Shown: piece after piece, positions 1 to 26,452 of the stretch
Layout of the letters: every line of letters starts with the position of its first letter
Numbering within the stretch: the stretch's first letter is position 1
Assembly (NCBI GenBank): GCA_964035545.1
Contig: OZ037771.1
Span: 9,555,408-9,619,407 of the forward strand
Length of the DNA stretch: 64,000 nucleotides
Direction of reading: 5' to 3'
Source of the DNA: Bugula neritina
Lineage: Eukaryota; Bryozoa; Gymnolaemata; Cheilostomatida; Bugulidae
Notes under the pieces: generated by a model
What the model was told of the DNA's origin: nothing
Databases searched by the model: none
Seen by the model: the letters and a program-made list of their open reading frames with translations, nothing else
Translations under genes and position numbers: made by a program

Positions 1-690
1 CAAACGATTTTTTCTAATTGAAATGTACCTACCCTTTGGGGCTAAATTTAAGGTTCCAATGCTTTGAAATCTTTAGAAATTAATATAATAAAGATTGCTT
101 ATGCCTTTATCATATGTATTATTGAGTAATAGGCAAATGATACCCAAGGGTAACTAAGCTAAGCCTTAATCATTCATTTTTTCAAGTTTAACCTAGCCTT
201 GCCGTCTTTATAATTTCCTTGCATCTTTGCATCGGTTTGTTCTAACTTCATAAAAATTTACTATATGGTGTGATTTTATATGCTGATTACAAATATGTCC
301 ACCAAATAAAACTGAAAAGGGTTCTGCAAACTTAAAATGCAACGTCATTGCCATATGAGCTAAATAGCAATTTATTTCCAACTGGCATGCCTAACGAAAA
401 GGTTTGTTTAACTGCCAACTTATTAGTTATTTTCAGTTTTAAAACTTTAGCTATGTTTTTTAAAGTTATAAAAAGGGGTCAACAACCTTAATAACACAGC
501 ACCATGGCTTCTTAACATAATTTAATTGCTTTATTATTGACACATCATCTATCTAAATATTGACATTTTTGCTTTCAAAAACTATTTCTACAATCAGCAC
601 ATTTGACTTTTCCTCTAAAAGCATTTGTAAACAGTTTTTTATGAATGAAAATGTATTTCATGCTGAGGGAAGTAATACATATTCTATTAG
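1..690. other. AT-rich sequence, nothing recognised
   Basis: No exon, repeat or RNA gene could be supported here. Short open frames are uninformative in such AT-rich DNA. Confidence 0.5.
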
Positions 691-1510
691 AACAGTAGTT
701 CTCAACCTTTTTCATACCAATCCCTTTTCATTAACGTTTACTATTATTTCTCCTCTTTTAATGACCTATGTTAAGTGCACTGGAAGACTAATAGCTAAAA
801 GTGATTTGGTAGAAGTAGTTAATTCTACTTTTGGTGGTTTCTCCAAAATGCTAAATAGAAAAAGTTTCTCCAGAATGCACAAGGTTTGAGAATATTGGTG
901 GGAGAACTGTTAAAGCTAGTCTTGATGAAAGTGTAATCACTAGCATGAAGAAGCTTGAAAAGATGTTGATTAAGATTGCAGAGAACTCAAGAACAGCAAA
1001 ACTGTTGGCCATGTGCTTTATTGAACCAATTTTTACTATCAACACCAACATCATAGCTGTTAGAGAATGAGACTGGGCCTTACACCTAGCAATGGAAGAG
1101 GAAATGCACTATCTGCATAGCGTGGATGTCATGCCACAAGATATAAGGAATGAATTCGTGGCAGGTAACCACACAATGCATCATAAACGCGGCCAGCTCA
1201 ATGGCATCTGCTCGGACATGACCATTGAGGTGACCTTCGTAAGATTTGGTCACAGCAAGGGAGAATCATTGGCATCACCACTAAATCCGAAACTTTCAAG
1301 GTGTGGATGTACAGCACTTCTGCATGCAGCAAGATATAGTATGGCCTCAGTAACATCAGGGATGAGTCTGAAATAAATGCTTTCACTACTCATAAGGATG
1401 AGATGCAATCAAGAATCCAATCTCATTCAAAGGACAGGGAGTCTGTCAAACGGAAGATTGAACTCTGCAATGACCCACTCAAAGAATGATGCCACCCAGT
1501 TGCTCTTGTC
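691..1510 (+). mobile_element. Decayed transposon ORF with hAT-like left end
   Basis: At 691 the bases CAGTAGTTCTCAACC resemble the terminal repeat typical of hAT transposons. From about 1090 the plus strand reads a broken protein with GNHTMHHKRGQLNGICSDM, a pattern like an unnamed domain (hydrophobic-His, then 'sDm.iE.t..r') that recurs in transposon-derived proteins of invertebrates. Frames break around 1370 and again near 1480. No matching right terminus was found, so the extent is a guess. It may be two nested relics rather than one element. Confidence 0.35.
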
Positions 1511-1529
1511 AATATTGAAGCAGATAAAT

Positions 1530-1860
1530 GCAACTGAGATGAGGATGCTTCGAAACATTTACAATATAAATTGGGAAGACCATGTAACAAATGATAATAT
1601 AAAGGAGGAGGCCAAAATAGAAGCCATCGCAATAGACATGAGGAGGAGACCTCTTCAATAGTATGGACATGTGCGCAGAAGAGATACGAAGGAAGATATT
1701 ATAATGGTGGCTGAGATGAAGATATAGAGAAAGAGCGGGGGGGGGGGCAAAAAAGGTTAATGGATACAGTGAAGGATGGCATACTGAAATGTGGCTTCTC
1801 AGATGAAGATGTTGACAATAGAATCAGATGACACTCTCTGATAGCACTTGGTGCCCTGAA
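1530..1860 (+). pseudogene. LINE reverse-transcriptase C-terminal fragment
   Basis: The plus strand reads EMRMLRNIYNINWEDHV, then after an in-frame stop YGHVRRRDTKED, then beyond a run of eleven G the pattern MDTVKDGILKCGFSDEDVDN. This order (EMRMLRW..., LRWYGHV.RR, RKRWMD.VKED...) is the familiar C-terminal tail of RTE/BovB-like and related non-LTR reverse transcriptases. Stop codons and the G-run frameshift make it a dead fragment. No polymerase core or endonuclease is visible upstream. Confidence 0.6.
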
Positions 1861-2378
1861 AAACCGCTACTCATCCTGGACCACAGCGTACTGGGTGAGA
1901 AAGTCTGAGACAAAGCCCTATAATGAACAATTTGCTGCCTTCCCATGGCCTCTCAGGGGCAACAATGTAAAATATTGGAAAGGGAGTCATACTAAATGTC
2001 TTGGTAGAAGGAAAGTGTGATTTGGTGACACTAGTGCTTTTTTTCCAGGATTACTATTTATACAAGCTACCAAGTTTATGCTATGTTACTACAATTATGC
2101 AAAGTGCTCCTCCATGACATCTACAAGACAAAAAGGCTTGGGAAACCAAGGTCAGCAATGCTATTTGCAATGTGCCTTTAACTTATGTGCTTTGCCTCCT
2201 ACAGATGAAGCTATTGGACAATGTCACCAGAGCACACCTCCAGAAACTGCGGCATTAAACCCACTAGAACATTGTTAGGTGATAGGGAATCTAATAGAAC
2301 CTTTTTTCTCAAAAGGAGTAGAAAATGATGTTGTGCTGACACCAGACAGTATTATGAAGTGGATCATGTTAGTTAATT

Positions 2379-2775
2379 TGGTGTACACTTGATGACTCTA
2401 GCTTTTGGCGATTTTTTACAATTCAGCTGCTATTGTATATAGATTTTTGTCTCAAACTATCAAAATTTCAACAAATAAAACTGAATAATTAAGGCTTTTC
2501 CAATTATGCATGATTTTCTATGTCTATTTCTAATTTATTATTACCTTGAGATATCATATAGGCCGTGATGATTCACAAATGTATATTTAGCTTGTATGAC
2601 AATGACGCCGCGCTTAAATGTTGCAGGACCTCTTTCCAGTCATTTTTGTTATGCATAAGATAGAATCAGCAAATTATATTACCCCATATAGTAAGTTTTG
2701 ATGAATTTTAAGCCAAACTTTAAAATTTTTGATCATAATCTGCTGATGTGTACTAAATAAAGTAAAATGGCCGAA
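2379..2775. repeat. Diverged copy of the foldback family seen at 38,828
   Basis: The left part (TTAATTTGGTGTACAC, then GATTTTTTACAATTCAGCTGC) parallels the left arm of the large hairpin at 38,828-39,248. The right part (GTGTACTAAATAAAGTAAAATGG) parallels that hairpin's right terminus. The arms have diverged and no longer form an obvious long hairpin. Boundaries are approximate. Confidence 0.4.
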
Positions 2776-3889
2776 ATTTATTAAATGCTCCTGTGGAAGC
2801 CAACAATCATGCAAAACAACACGATATGGCTATTCTAGTACATTTATCCCACGCACAGAGTTCTGCTCTTGTGAAGCAGTAACAGGAGTGTGCTGCAATG
2901 AACTATCATTTCTAACAAATGCTGATGATAGATAAAAATGAAAAAGGTGTTTAATATGAACATGAGTGAAAGTTTGTCGCATTTGTACGACTATATACAT
3001 GTTCAATTTTAACTTGAGCTGAGCAATATGCTGCATCTGTATCTTTTTTTCACTTCCCATTCACTGGCAATAAGCAATGTTTTTCTTTATATATCTGTCC
3101 AGTGTCCAAACAGTTATTCAAAAAGCCTTGTATCATTTCTCTGCACCATATGTGGTGTTTTATTGAAGCAATTCCGATTTTTGAACTGAGCAACATGTCT
3201 CTTGGCTCTTTACTTTGATTCCTTTTTTATTGGCATGGCACATATTCTTTCTGAAAATGCACATCTATTTGAATCATCAAAAAAATTTTGTTTTTGCAAC
3301 ATAATATAGACTTTATGCCGACAAGATTACGATTTTTTCATAATTGGCGGCCATCTTGGATTTCCCGAAATGCTCAAGGGTGGCAGGTCCACACCCACCT
3401 GGAAACATCTACCTGGACCCTCAAGATAAATAATCAAAAGAGAAAAAAACTTTATCCGAGATTGCGAACCTAACCCCCAGTTCTGCCAGACTATAACTAA
3501 GATAAGGAGAGTTAGATAAAATGACATAATTTAAGCTTCATAGATAAGACCTGGTGCACAGAGGTCACGGTTATTGTACACTCTCACATGTCCCACACTT
3601 ACACTAGTCGGCTATAGAGCAGCTCTCAACTGCATATAATGGTATTGGTTTGCTATTCGCACTAAAGCAGAGACAAAACTTAAACATCTTGTTGTCAGAG
3701 AACAAGGTTCTCATAGCCTGAAGACATGTACATCAGCAAAATTAATCCTATGACATGTAGGACAAAATGGCAGTATGTTTGAACAGTACCTTTTATGTAG
3801 AAGTATGAAGAATGCCTATATTTGTTACAGCTTTCAACTTTTTACCAATACAAAAATATTTTGTGGACTTTGAATTCACTGATTTTCAT
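2776..3889. other. No gene or repeat recognised
   Basis: Plain AT-rich sequence. Open frames at 2,830-3,060 and 3,288-3,527 show no splice context or family resemblance. Confidence 0.45.
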
Positions 3890-4949
3890 TCAATTTCTAT
3901 TGAATAATGTCAATAATTTGCTTATTAGAGTTATCCAAACTTGTGAGTTTCGTAGGGTGCCTACAAACTACTGTAACTAAACTCTAATTGAAATAATTTC
4001 TTATTGCAAATATTTCCATTACCAATATTTTGTGCAGTATAATAAGCAATATTGTTTCACTTACATCCTACAGAATTGTCTAAAATGCTTTCAATTGTTT
4101 CCTCTTTGAACTCTACAGCTTGCACTTTGGGTCTTGTATTGATTTCATCTCTACTTTGGGCGTGGGATTTGCTTTTCCTCCGACAGTTGTACACTTCTGC
4201 TAAATCATCTTCCGCTAGAACACCTTCACAAACACAGACAAAACCAACAGTTTAATAAATACCCTGATCTCCTTCATATATGCCAATTATTTATTTGAGT
4301 TTCATCATTTTACAAGCTGTAATCATAGGAACTCAGGCTAGTGATGCACCAGCTACAGCTAAAGGCTCACCCCACAGCAGTTTAGTGTAATAGTAATAAT
4401 TTGTAGCAGCAACTACATTAGAAAACGCTGGAATAAAGAGGCACTTTTGACTAGCTATAATTTCAGAACTGGCCCAGCACTAAACGTTGCTAATAGTCAG
4501 CGAATACAGCCCTCTGCTGATGATTCTAGTAAGGGTGAAATAAGAGGAACTCTTATAAAGATTTTTAATTTAAGTTAGAGATAAATAAGTACAAACAAAT
4601 ATTGATGATCATTTATTAAGTTCATAACTAATAAGTGTATTTCAATATATAACAAAGTTGAAACAAATTTGGTAATCTCTTGCAATTTAGTGCTAACGTT
4701 ACATATATCAACTTGTAATGACCACATCAGTACACAAAACACCCTTGAAAGTTAAACCCCTATGCTAGAACCTCAAATTGTTGATACTGGTGTATTTTAG
4801 ATAGTCAATCACAAATTGGTAAACCTAACTTTTTACATGGTTCACACACCACACCATTATCAAGTTATGAAGTAGGCTATATAATTATGAATAAATCAAA
4901 CCATCTTACCTTTAATAGATTTCTTTTTTCTTCTCTCTTTGCTTATCAT
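3890..4949 (-). CDS. Possible small lysine-rich gene, three exons
   Basis: Candidate exons on the minus strand are 4910-4949, 4065-4214 and 3890-3960. They join in phase to 87 codons with stop. The first exon ends AAAG|GTAAG, the second starts after TTCTAG and ends at a consensus donor (GGAT|GTAAGT), and the third follows TTTGTAG. The product starts MISKERRKKKSIK and has a charged middle. No family is recognised. A second frame of the first exon (ENFKKFLNRALVKVEDD...) looks more protein-like but stops 5 bases before the donor. A one-base change in its A-run would join it to exon 2, so the real gene may be longer or be a pseudogene. It lies downstream of ACSL on the same strand. Confidence 0.3.
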
Positions 4950-6007
4950 CTTCAACTTTCACTAGAGCTCGGTTCAAAAACTTCTTAAAATTTTCCTCCT
5001 GTCTTGGTTTGCATCAGTTTCACTTGCATGCGTAATTTATGAGCAATACGTGAAGAAAACACTGTCTATGTTATTTTAATATAATTTGCATTTTTGAATT
5101 TAATTAAGAAGAACATGTATTTCTATTTTAGATTGCATAAAGTTTTTATACTAATTTGTTTTCTACAACTACCAGAGTGTCTGCTGTAGACTGGTTGTCT
5201 CGTGCCAAAGCGCAATTTACAAATGATTTGGGCTCAAGCTTTCTCTGTATAAACCCCACTGATAAGGTTTGAGATATGCTAATACTCTAAGCTCAGTCTT
5301 TAGTTGCACAATTTGTTGGGTTGGAAGCTTGCCGGAACCCCTCCACAATCAATGAAGCAAATGACAGAAAAACAGGGTGCACATGGCCAACAATTTGTAT
5401 CGCAAATTTGAGATCAATTCCAGTCAGTTAATTAAATGCCTTCTTTCATTAATATTGGAGCATTATGAAGCACGTTTTTATTCTCATACATCACATGCAA
5501 GTGCTAGTTTTAACTATAAAACAATGTACAGAGAAAAAAAATTAATATTTCAAGTATATTTTATTGTCATAAAACTTGAATGTTTTCACAAAATCGGTAG
5601 AAACGCTTACAAGAAAATATAGTCACACAAATTTTCACTTCATTAGCAGCTGCTAAACAAATGTGGTAACTAACTTTCAACATTGCAGACTACAAAAAGT
5701 AAACAGTGTTACAGATTTTTTACAGATTTCAAGTAAAATGATCCATGTCATTGTCCAGAATATACAGAAACTATACATGTATAGTTACTAGAAACATAAA
5801 ACACACAGGATATTTCACTGTTGAGTAAAACCTTAGGAAACGGTAAAGTCACACAAGAAAGCACAACAAGTTACATCTGCTAATCAACAAACTCATGAAA
5901 ACACCATGTGGTAGACAGCTTTTTGACTTCCGGAATTCTCCTAACTTAGCAGCAGCTTAGCCTAATGTTTGATTGAATAGAAGCAGCAGATGTTGGCACT
6001 ACTCAAG
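4950..6007 (-). other. ACSL 3' untranslated and downstream region
   Basis: Lies between the ACSL stop codon and the candidate small gene. It contains possible ACSL poly(A) signals; no other gene was recognised. Confidence 0.5.
5560..5565 (-). terminator. Candidate ACSL poly(A) signal AATAAA
   Basis: TTTATT on the plus strand reads AATAAA on the minus strand, about 440 bases past the ACSL stop. Another AATAAA lies near 5477-5482, so the true cleavage site is undecided. Confidence 0.4.
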
Positions 6008-19561
<13,554 letters not shown>

Positions 19562-20429
19562 TGTATATCACTGCAGGTTAGACTACATAAGATTACCCAG
19601 TGTTGCAAAGAGTCCTAAAACAATATGAGCAATTCTACAATGCTGTTACGCGCTCCAGTCATCATCATACACGCTAGTTCACTACCAGAGCAAAAAATAT
19701 TTCACTTGGAAATAACAATTATGCTATATAAACAACTTAATATAGTTGATGCTGGATTTTTTGTTGAAAAATTAAACGATGGCTCAGAATTTACAGAGTT
19801 GGCTTTTACACAACAGAAAATAGCTTTTCAATTATTATACATAGCTTGTTATGAGAATAAGAACTAATTGATACTGAAATAAATGATAACTATAGAAACA
19901 GAAATATTGTTAGTTAGAAAAAAATATATAAAATTTATAAAACTTGGAAAAAACTAATAGATTAGATGAAGAAGAGCTGAGAAATGTATTATATAGGTAG
20001 CTGTAGGGCATGATATTAGTCCTAACATCCACTGATTGAATTAGGTAAAACACATGTGGTTGCCTATTATTTTAGGTGTGCATATAAGAATCCACATTTG
20101 ATTAAAAATAGTCCCGAAAAAAGTAATTGTAAATTAAAACTATGGAACTCACATTTCTAGACTTAAAACCATTTGGATACTGATAAAAAGGGTAAGTACT
20201 TGTAAATGTTCATGAACCCACAGCAGTAACACAGTACTATTGAAACAAAAATATTTGTACGAAGCAGATCAGAGCTAGTACAGTTGGTTAGAGCCAAATC
20301 CCAATTTAAAAAAAATTTACTTTCTTTGTGATTATCATTATGGCAATAGAATACAGATACACTAACAGAGCTGTTTCAAAGTCCAGTAAGTCAAGTCAAG
20401 GTCCTAACAAAAAATGTTCAAGCAAAGTC
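19562..20429. other. Upstream region of ACSL
   Basis: A possible 5' UTR acceptor (CTGCAG) lies 12 bases before the ACSL start codon, so an upstream noncoding exon is likely. It was not located. No other gene was recognised. Confidence 0.4.
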
Positions 20430-20432
20430 TAA

Positions 20433-21700
20433 AGTTGCGTTTATACCTCTGCTGAAAAAAGTACCGAGTTTAAGTTAATAATGCTTGTCCGGGTACCCCT
20501 TTATAGTCAAACTGAAACTCGTTGAAATCATATTGATGCGGTTGCTCACTTTCTAAAATTGAAATTTGACTAGCATAATGGGGCTGCCACACTACAGTCG
20601 AAACGCCATTTTGAAGTTGAGCGATCAGCCAATCACTGACTCGCCAGGTAAGCCCTGATTGGTTAAGTGCCTTTACTTTTTCCACATGCTACTAGCGAGC
20701 ATTATTATTTGATTTGGTTCTTCGAAAATTATATTATTTTACTTTTTAAATAATTATGATGAAGTTATGTATGAAAGTCTCAATAAATTATGAAAATATG
20801 TATTTATTAGATAAATTTTGCTGAATTTTATCTGCATATTTAATTTTTCTAATTTGGTTGAATTTTATTAGTGTACTATTTAGTACTTTAGGCTAGTGAA
20901 TAAGCTTGAATAAAGCTAAGTAATCTCATTAAATAAAGCTAGTAATGTTGAATAATTGAAGCTGGTAAATTAGAATAAAAATAACTAGTAAATCTTATTA
21001 AATTATGCTAGTAATTCTCAATAAATTGCGCTAAATTTGATTGTTGGCTACTGTGGATACTGCAAAAACTGAGTTATGGAATTCCTATTGGTTAAAAGTT
21101 TACTGCGGGGCTAGAGAGTTAGCTTTCATCATTTGTAGTGAACTGTAGTGTGTCATGGGCATTGTAGTATAATGTTGTTTACAATTGCTGAGTTATTTAT
21201 ATACTTAACAGTAATATGCTATTAATACATATGATGTCGTAGATTTGTGATTCATTCCTATGTTATATATATATACCTTACACTTATGATCAAGAGCAGT
21301 TCTTTCTATGCTGTCAAGCTGTATACTTTATACCTTACAATAATAAACGTCACGATACATTATTCCAATGGTCTCATCTTAATTATTACCCACGCAAACG
21401 TACAACAAGCAAGAAACATTACAGGCATAATAGCTATTTGATGCCCTGTGTAAACGATAAAATTGAGAAGGCGTAGGCTATATAAATATAACCGTATAAG
21501 TTCGTTGTCTAATCGCCAAAGTAATAACTAAATAACGATGTTTACAAGGAGTTATTACTCCTATTCTAAAATTGGCCGATTAAGTCATCACAGTACAAAA
21601 ATTTTTACGAGTGGCTTTTACAATGCAATGCAACTCGGCAAAATTTCAACCCGGCCAAATTGAAATTCTGACCGAAAATCGTGAAGGTATAAAGGCAACT
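20433..21700. mobile_element. 1.27 kb non-autonomous TIR element, TAA target duplication
   Basis: The left end AGTTGCGTTTATACCT and the reverse complement of the right end AGTTGCCTTTATACCT form terminal inverted repeats. Both sides are flanked by TAA (20430-20432 and 21701-21703), the 3-bp duplication expected of PIF/Harbinger elements. No transposase is visible. A 71-codon open frame inside (20,470-20,685) has no recognisable family. Confidence 0.75.
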
Positions 21701-21703
21701 TAA

Positions 21704-22440
21704 GACCAAACATAGTTGATTCAAGCCAATATAAAATAACTAAAAAAGACTTGACCAAGTCAGTTAAAAGAAATTCATGGGAATTGGAGAAACTGGAACC
21801 AAAGTAAATGTTCTTATATTTAGCTGTTTTGAATAAATAACATTTATCTACATTATAAGACTAATAAAAGTAGAACTAATGTAAAAATTAATGATGTTAT
21901 TAAATGCCATTTAATAATATCATTAAAATGGCATTGAAATTTCTAGAGGATATTTAGAATAATTTTCATTAAAATAGCAAGAGAAATTGAATACTATTGA
22001 ATCGGAACAATTCAACAAATTCACTTGAATTCTCATTATAAAACAAAAGCTAAAAATTAATTCAGTATTTTTTTTATTTGAGTAATGTACTCACATTTAA
22101 AAAATTTTATGCAAAAGCTAAATTTTTAAAACAAAGTGTATTAGTTGAAACAACAACTTCAGCAAGTTAATTATAATCAAGAAATTTTAAGGACTGGGAT
22201 CAACATGGCAGGAGCCTACAGTTAGACTCAGCGAGGTAAATCATTATCATTATGCTTGTCGACTAATCATTTAATTAACTATGAAAATATATCTAATTTT
22301 ATAATTCTATCAGCATATAAAAAAACAATTCAATGATAAAAAACTATTACTATAATCATGAGAATAATCCTTATACTTATAGTTATGAAATTGTACAACT
22401 CAGCTATACAATTGCATAACTAACTTCCAGTCAGCTCCAT
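21704..22440. other. AT-rich spacer
   Basis: No gene or structured repeat seen. Confidence 0.5.
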
Positions 22441-22454
22441 ACTTTTACACTTAC

Positions 22455-22630
22455 AGTGATAGTCACACTGATGCTATACTAATACTGATAGTCACACTGG
22501 TGCTATACTAATACTGATAGTTACACTGGTGCTATACTAATACTGATAGTCACACTGGTGCTATACTAATACTGATAGTCACACTGATGCTATACTGATA
22601 GTCACATCGGTGCTATACTGATAGTCATAG
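22455..22630. repeat. 29-bp minisatellite
   Basis: Five to six copies of TGATAGTCACACTGGTGCTA plus TACTAATAC. The last copies are shortened. Confidence 0.85.
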
Positions 22631-22904
22631 TAACTGTAATGGTAAGTGTCAAATTACAATTCAAACATAATGGTAATGATACAATTGAAATGATAAAAAT
22701 TTGATTTTTTTCGAGCTGAAGTAAGTCACTGTCACATCTTTTAGTGCTTATACTCCATTTATTTTTATTAATTTATAATTGCTGTTGAGGATCTATTCCA
22801 ACAATTCTTGGAGTTGGAAGTAAACTTAAAGTTAGCTAAACAATGTTCAGTAACAGAGCAATAGTTATACTTATTACCCTAGTTATTAATTATTATTATA
22901 AATA

Positions 22905-23780
22905 TATTTAATCTTACAATTAATGTTCTGCTAAGTCTAATAGTAATACTAATAGTAATAGTAACATAAATATACCATTGTGATAGTAATACTAATAGTA
23001 ATACATTTTACCAACACCAATTGAATAACAGTTATAGTAGCATTTACAGTTATAAAAATGGCACATGTAATACTCTAAACCTAGTACTATAGTACTAATA
23101 CTAATAGTATTATCATTATTACTACTACTGTCTACTAGTACTACTGCTACTACTAGTATTACTATTACTATTAGTATTACTAAGAGTAAGAGTATAACTA
23201 TAAATATTACTATTAGTATTAGTATTACTATTAGGAATAATATTAATAATAATAGTAATTTGAAAGTACAGGTATTACTATTAGTATGACTATAATAGTA
23301 AGTTAATAGTTTACTAATACTAATAGTACATACTATTACTATTAGTATTACTAAGAGTATAACTATAAGTATAAGTATTAATATTAGCAATACTATTAGG
23401 AATAATAATAATATTTAATAATAATAGAACTTTGATAGTTCACTATAAGTATTACTATTACTATAATAGTAAGTTAATAGTTTACTGATACTAATAATAA
23501 TTACTATTAGTATTAGTAATAGTATTAGTATTACTATTAGTATAACTATAAGTATTAGTGAAACTGAATTAGTCAATTTGAATTACTATAAGTATAAAGT
23601 TAAAGTATAAGGTTATACTTATACTAGCACTTATACTTATTCAGTTATTGACTAAAACCAGAGCCGGTGGCAGAGCTAGTGCTACTAAGCTCAACTAAGG
23701 CTAGAATTAGGGTCAGTTTCAGTTACTCATAGATATACTTATAGTCAGTATTATAGTGATACTGATAGTCATAGTGATAC
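22905..23780. repeat. Degenerate ACTATTAGT/ACTAATAGT microsatellite tract
   Basis: Hundreds of bases made of three-base steps (ACT, ATT, AGT, AAT). The open frame at 22,992-23,390 is a by-product of this composition. Similar tracts recur elsewhere in the window. Confidence 0.85.
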
Positions 23781-24460
23781 TCGTATCTTCAACATAAACT
23801 TAAAGTTAAAGCCTAAACTAAAGTAAAGCTAAAAGTAAAAGTAAACACAGTTACACACGCATACCGAGACTCGTAATGCTTCACGCCCTTAAAATTTAAA
23901 CTGACACTCTCAATCTAAAACCACTAATGTAGGCAATAGACATAGTCATAGATGACTACTGCGTTAGGAAATCGCAGGAGTATCACTGGAACTGAAGGTG
24001 CATGCCATGCGCTTAGCACGGCAAACAATAGTAACTGTAAGGTTTTGTGCTTTGCAAATTCCCGTGGGTTTACCAATCGGTTCCACATGCAAGAATTAAC
24101 CGGTGGTCTGACTTTGTTGTAGTGTCTGGTCAAAGTTCATCCAGCCAATTTAGCCAATAAGTGGGACGCGTTTACACGATAGTTGCTATAAACAGCTTCG
24201 ACTTGCGAGTTAACTGAAAGCAGTAATTTAAGTTCTCGAGTTCGGGAAAGTTTGACCTCCTATTTAAACCGTTAATTTTAAAAGCAGAAACCCCCAACTC
24301 AGAGCTGCCTATAGAACCTATTGTGTAAACCCGTGATAGTATTGTTGTATGTAGATAGGGGCGACCGGCTTCATACTTGTATACTAGAAAAACTACATAC
24401 TTTCGCGGAAATAGCGTCGGCATGTTCTATTACCGCTTCCACTACTTCTCTTTATTTTAA
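23781..24460. other. No gene recognised
   Basis: An 83-codon minus-strand open frame (24,172-24,423) shows no family resemblance or splice context. Left as unknown. Confidence 0.4.
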
Positions 24461-24464
24461 TTCC

Positions 24465-24748
24465 AGAGCAGTGTGGTATATATAAGAGTGCCGACTTTAA
24501 AGCATGAAATGTCATTATGCCGCGCTGAGTACCGCGAGTTTATCTAAGTTTTAAAGGAAACATTTTGCCACTTTTGTTACTCGATTTTTTGTTATTTTCT
24601 GTGTACATTTTTTTAATTTTGTTTAAAGATAATGCTTTTAAACACATTTTTATGCATACAAAAAATTAAAAAAAATTGAAACTCACTCATGCACATAAAT
24701 ACCAAGCTATAAAGTTTAGGCTTCGCTGTGAATACAATGTGAATATTA
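24465..24748 (+). repeat. Interspersed repeat, inverted partner of 29,245-29,540
   Basis: Shares GAGTGCCGACTTTA, TACCGCGAGTTTAT, TTTTGCCACTTTTGTTA and CACATTTTTATGCA with the reverse complement of 29,245-29,540. The two copies face each other across the retrotransposon cluster. Family unknown. Confidence 0.7.
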
Positions 24749-24889
24749 ATTGAAGAATGCCTGCAATAACCATTTTACACAAAATACATGACGGTTGCTA
24801 TAATTGTAAGACTAGTAAATGGGATGCAAATAAGCATAGTGATACTCTTTAGGTTATGTTATTTTTGAAATTTGCAGTAATAATTGGCA

Positions 24890-25437
<548 letters not shown>

Positions 25438-25470
25438 TCCTCCTCACCTATCGAAAGGCACACTCATAAA

Positions 25471-25587
25471 AAGAAACAAACAACTAATATAAAAAGACAC
25501 AAAATAATATAAAAGAAACAACCCATCGGTACAGCATACATAGAGAAGAATATTTATAACAATACTGTAATAATTTTATGTGTGGAA
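25471..25587. other. Short spacer between two LTRs
   Basis: Unassigned sequence between the family-A-like LTR and the next Gypsy LTR. Confidence 0.4.
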
Positions 25588-26278
25588 TGTTATAATTCGC
25601 TGCATGTAATTATTGGTGTGGGTTATTAGCTGATGGAACACAGTGACTCTTTGTGAGAGTATTTAGAACACAGTGACTCTTTGTGGGGGGGGGTATTTAT
25701 GAACAAATAAATAAGAAGATTGATACTCACTATCCCTTTATTGCACTCCAAAATACATATATCCAAAAATAGAAAGTTAGGGAGGACAACTCCTTACATC
25801 GTGTGGAAAACTATTAGTAACTATTATTCAAGGTATAAGGTAATTAACTAAGTATATAAGTGTCCTTGCTTGGTAGCTCCGAGTTGTGTCTTCATCTGCT
25901 GCTGGCTGTAGACTGAACTCACTGATGTGAGGGCTTCCTTTTATATGTTGGGATGTAGTTAGCCTAGAAAGTTCCATGCGAATTCGAGGGAGTTCGCTTG
26001 AATCGCAGGGGATTCGCTGGGTCATAACAAAAGGTCATCTTTATTATGTAAGCAGTCCTATGCGTAGCTAGGAACAATAGCTAATCCAGTCAGGGCTATA
26101 ACAATATATAGCTGGGAATAATAACTAATTCCGTCATTACCATCATGACACTTAGCTGTTAATGGACTGTGGCTATACAAATGATACATTTAAGAAAAAC
26201 ACGCATTCCATGGGAATGAAAGTAATAATAGTAAGGAAATACACGCAACAATTACAATATACACAATTTTACCACACA
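25588..26278 (-). mobile_element. 3' LTR of minus-strand chimeric Gypsy element (element C)
   Basis: On the minus strand the LTR starts TGTGTGG immediately after the polypurine tract GGAGGGGGG (26,279-26,290) and ends near AATTATAACA at 25,588. An AATAAA (minus) lies near 25,737. It does not resemble the LTR at the other end of the element (28,888-29,238). Confidence 0.65.
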
Positions 26279-26452
26279 CCCCCCTCCATCAGAAAGTACA
26301 ACCTCTTTCTGATATAAGAAATAAGAAAAATATAAATTGTTAAAACACACACAAAAATTGATATAAAAGAGCATAATTAAGTAGGTAGTACCAGGAAAAA
26401 GTATTTAGATATAACAACATGATCAGAAAATAAATATCCAACACACACTTAG

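Noticed and set aside
22992-23390. 132-codon hydrophobic open frame (ILIVIL repeats)
   Set aside because: Composition of the ACTATTAGT microsatellite read in the wrong frame.
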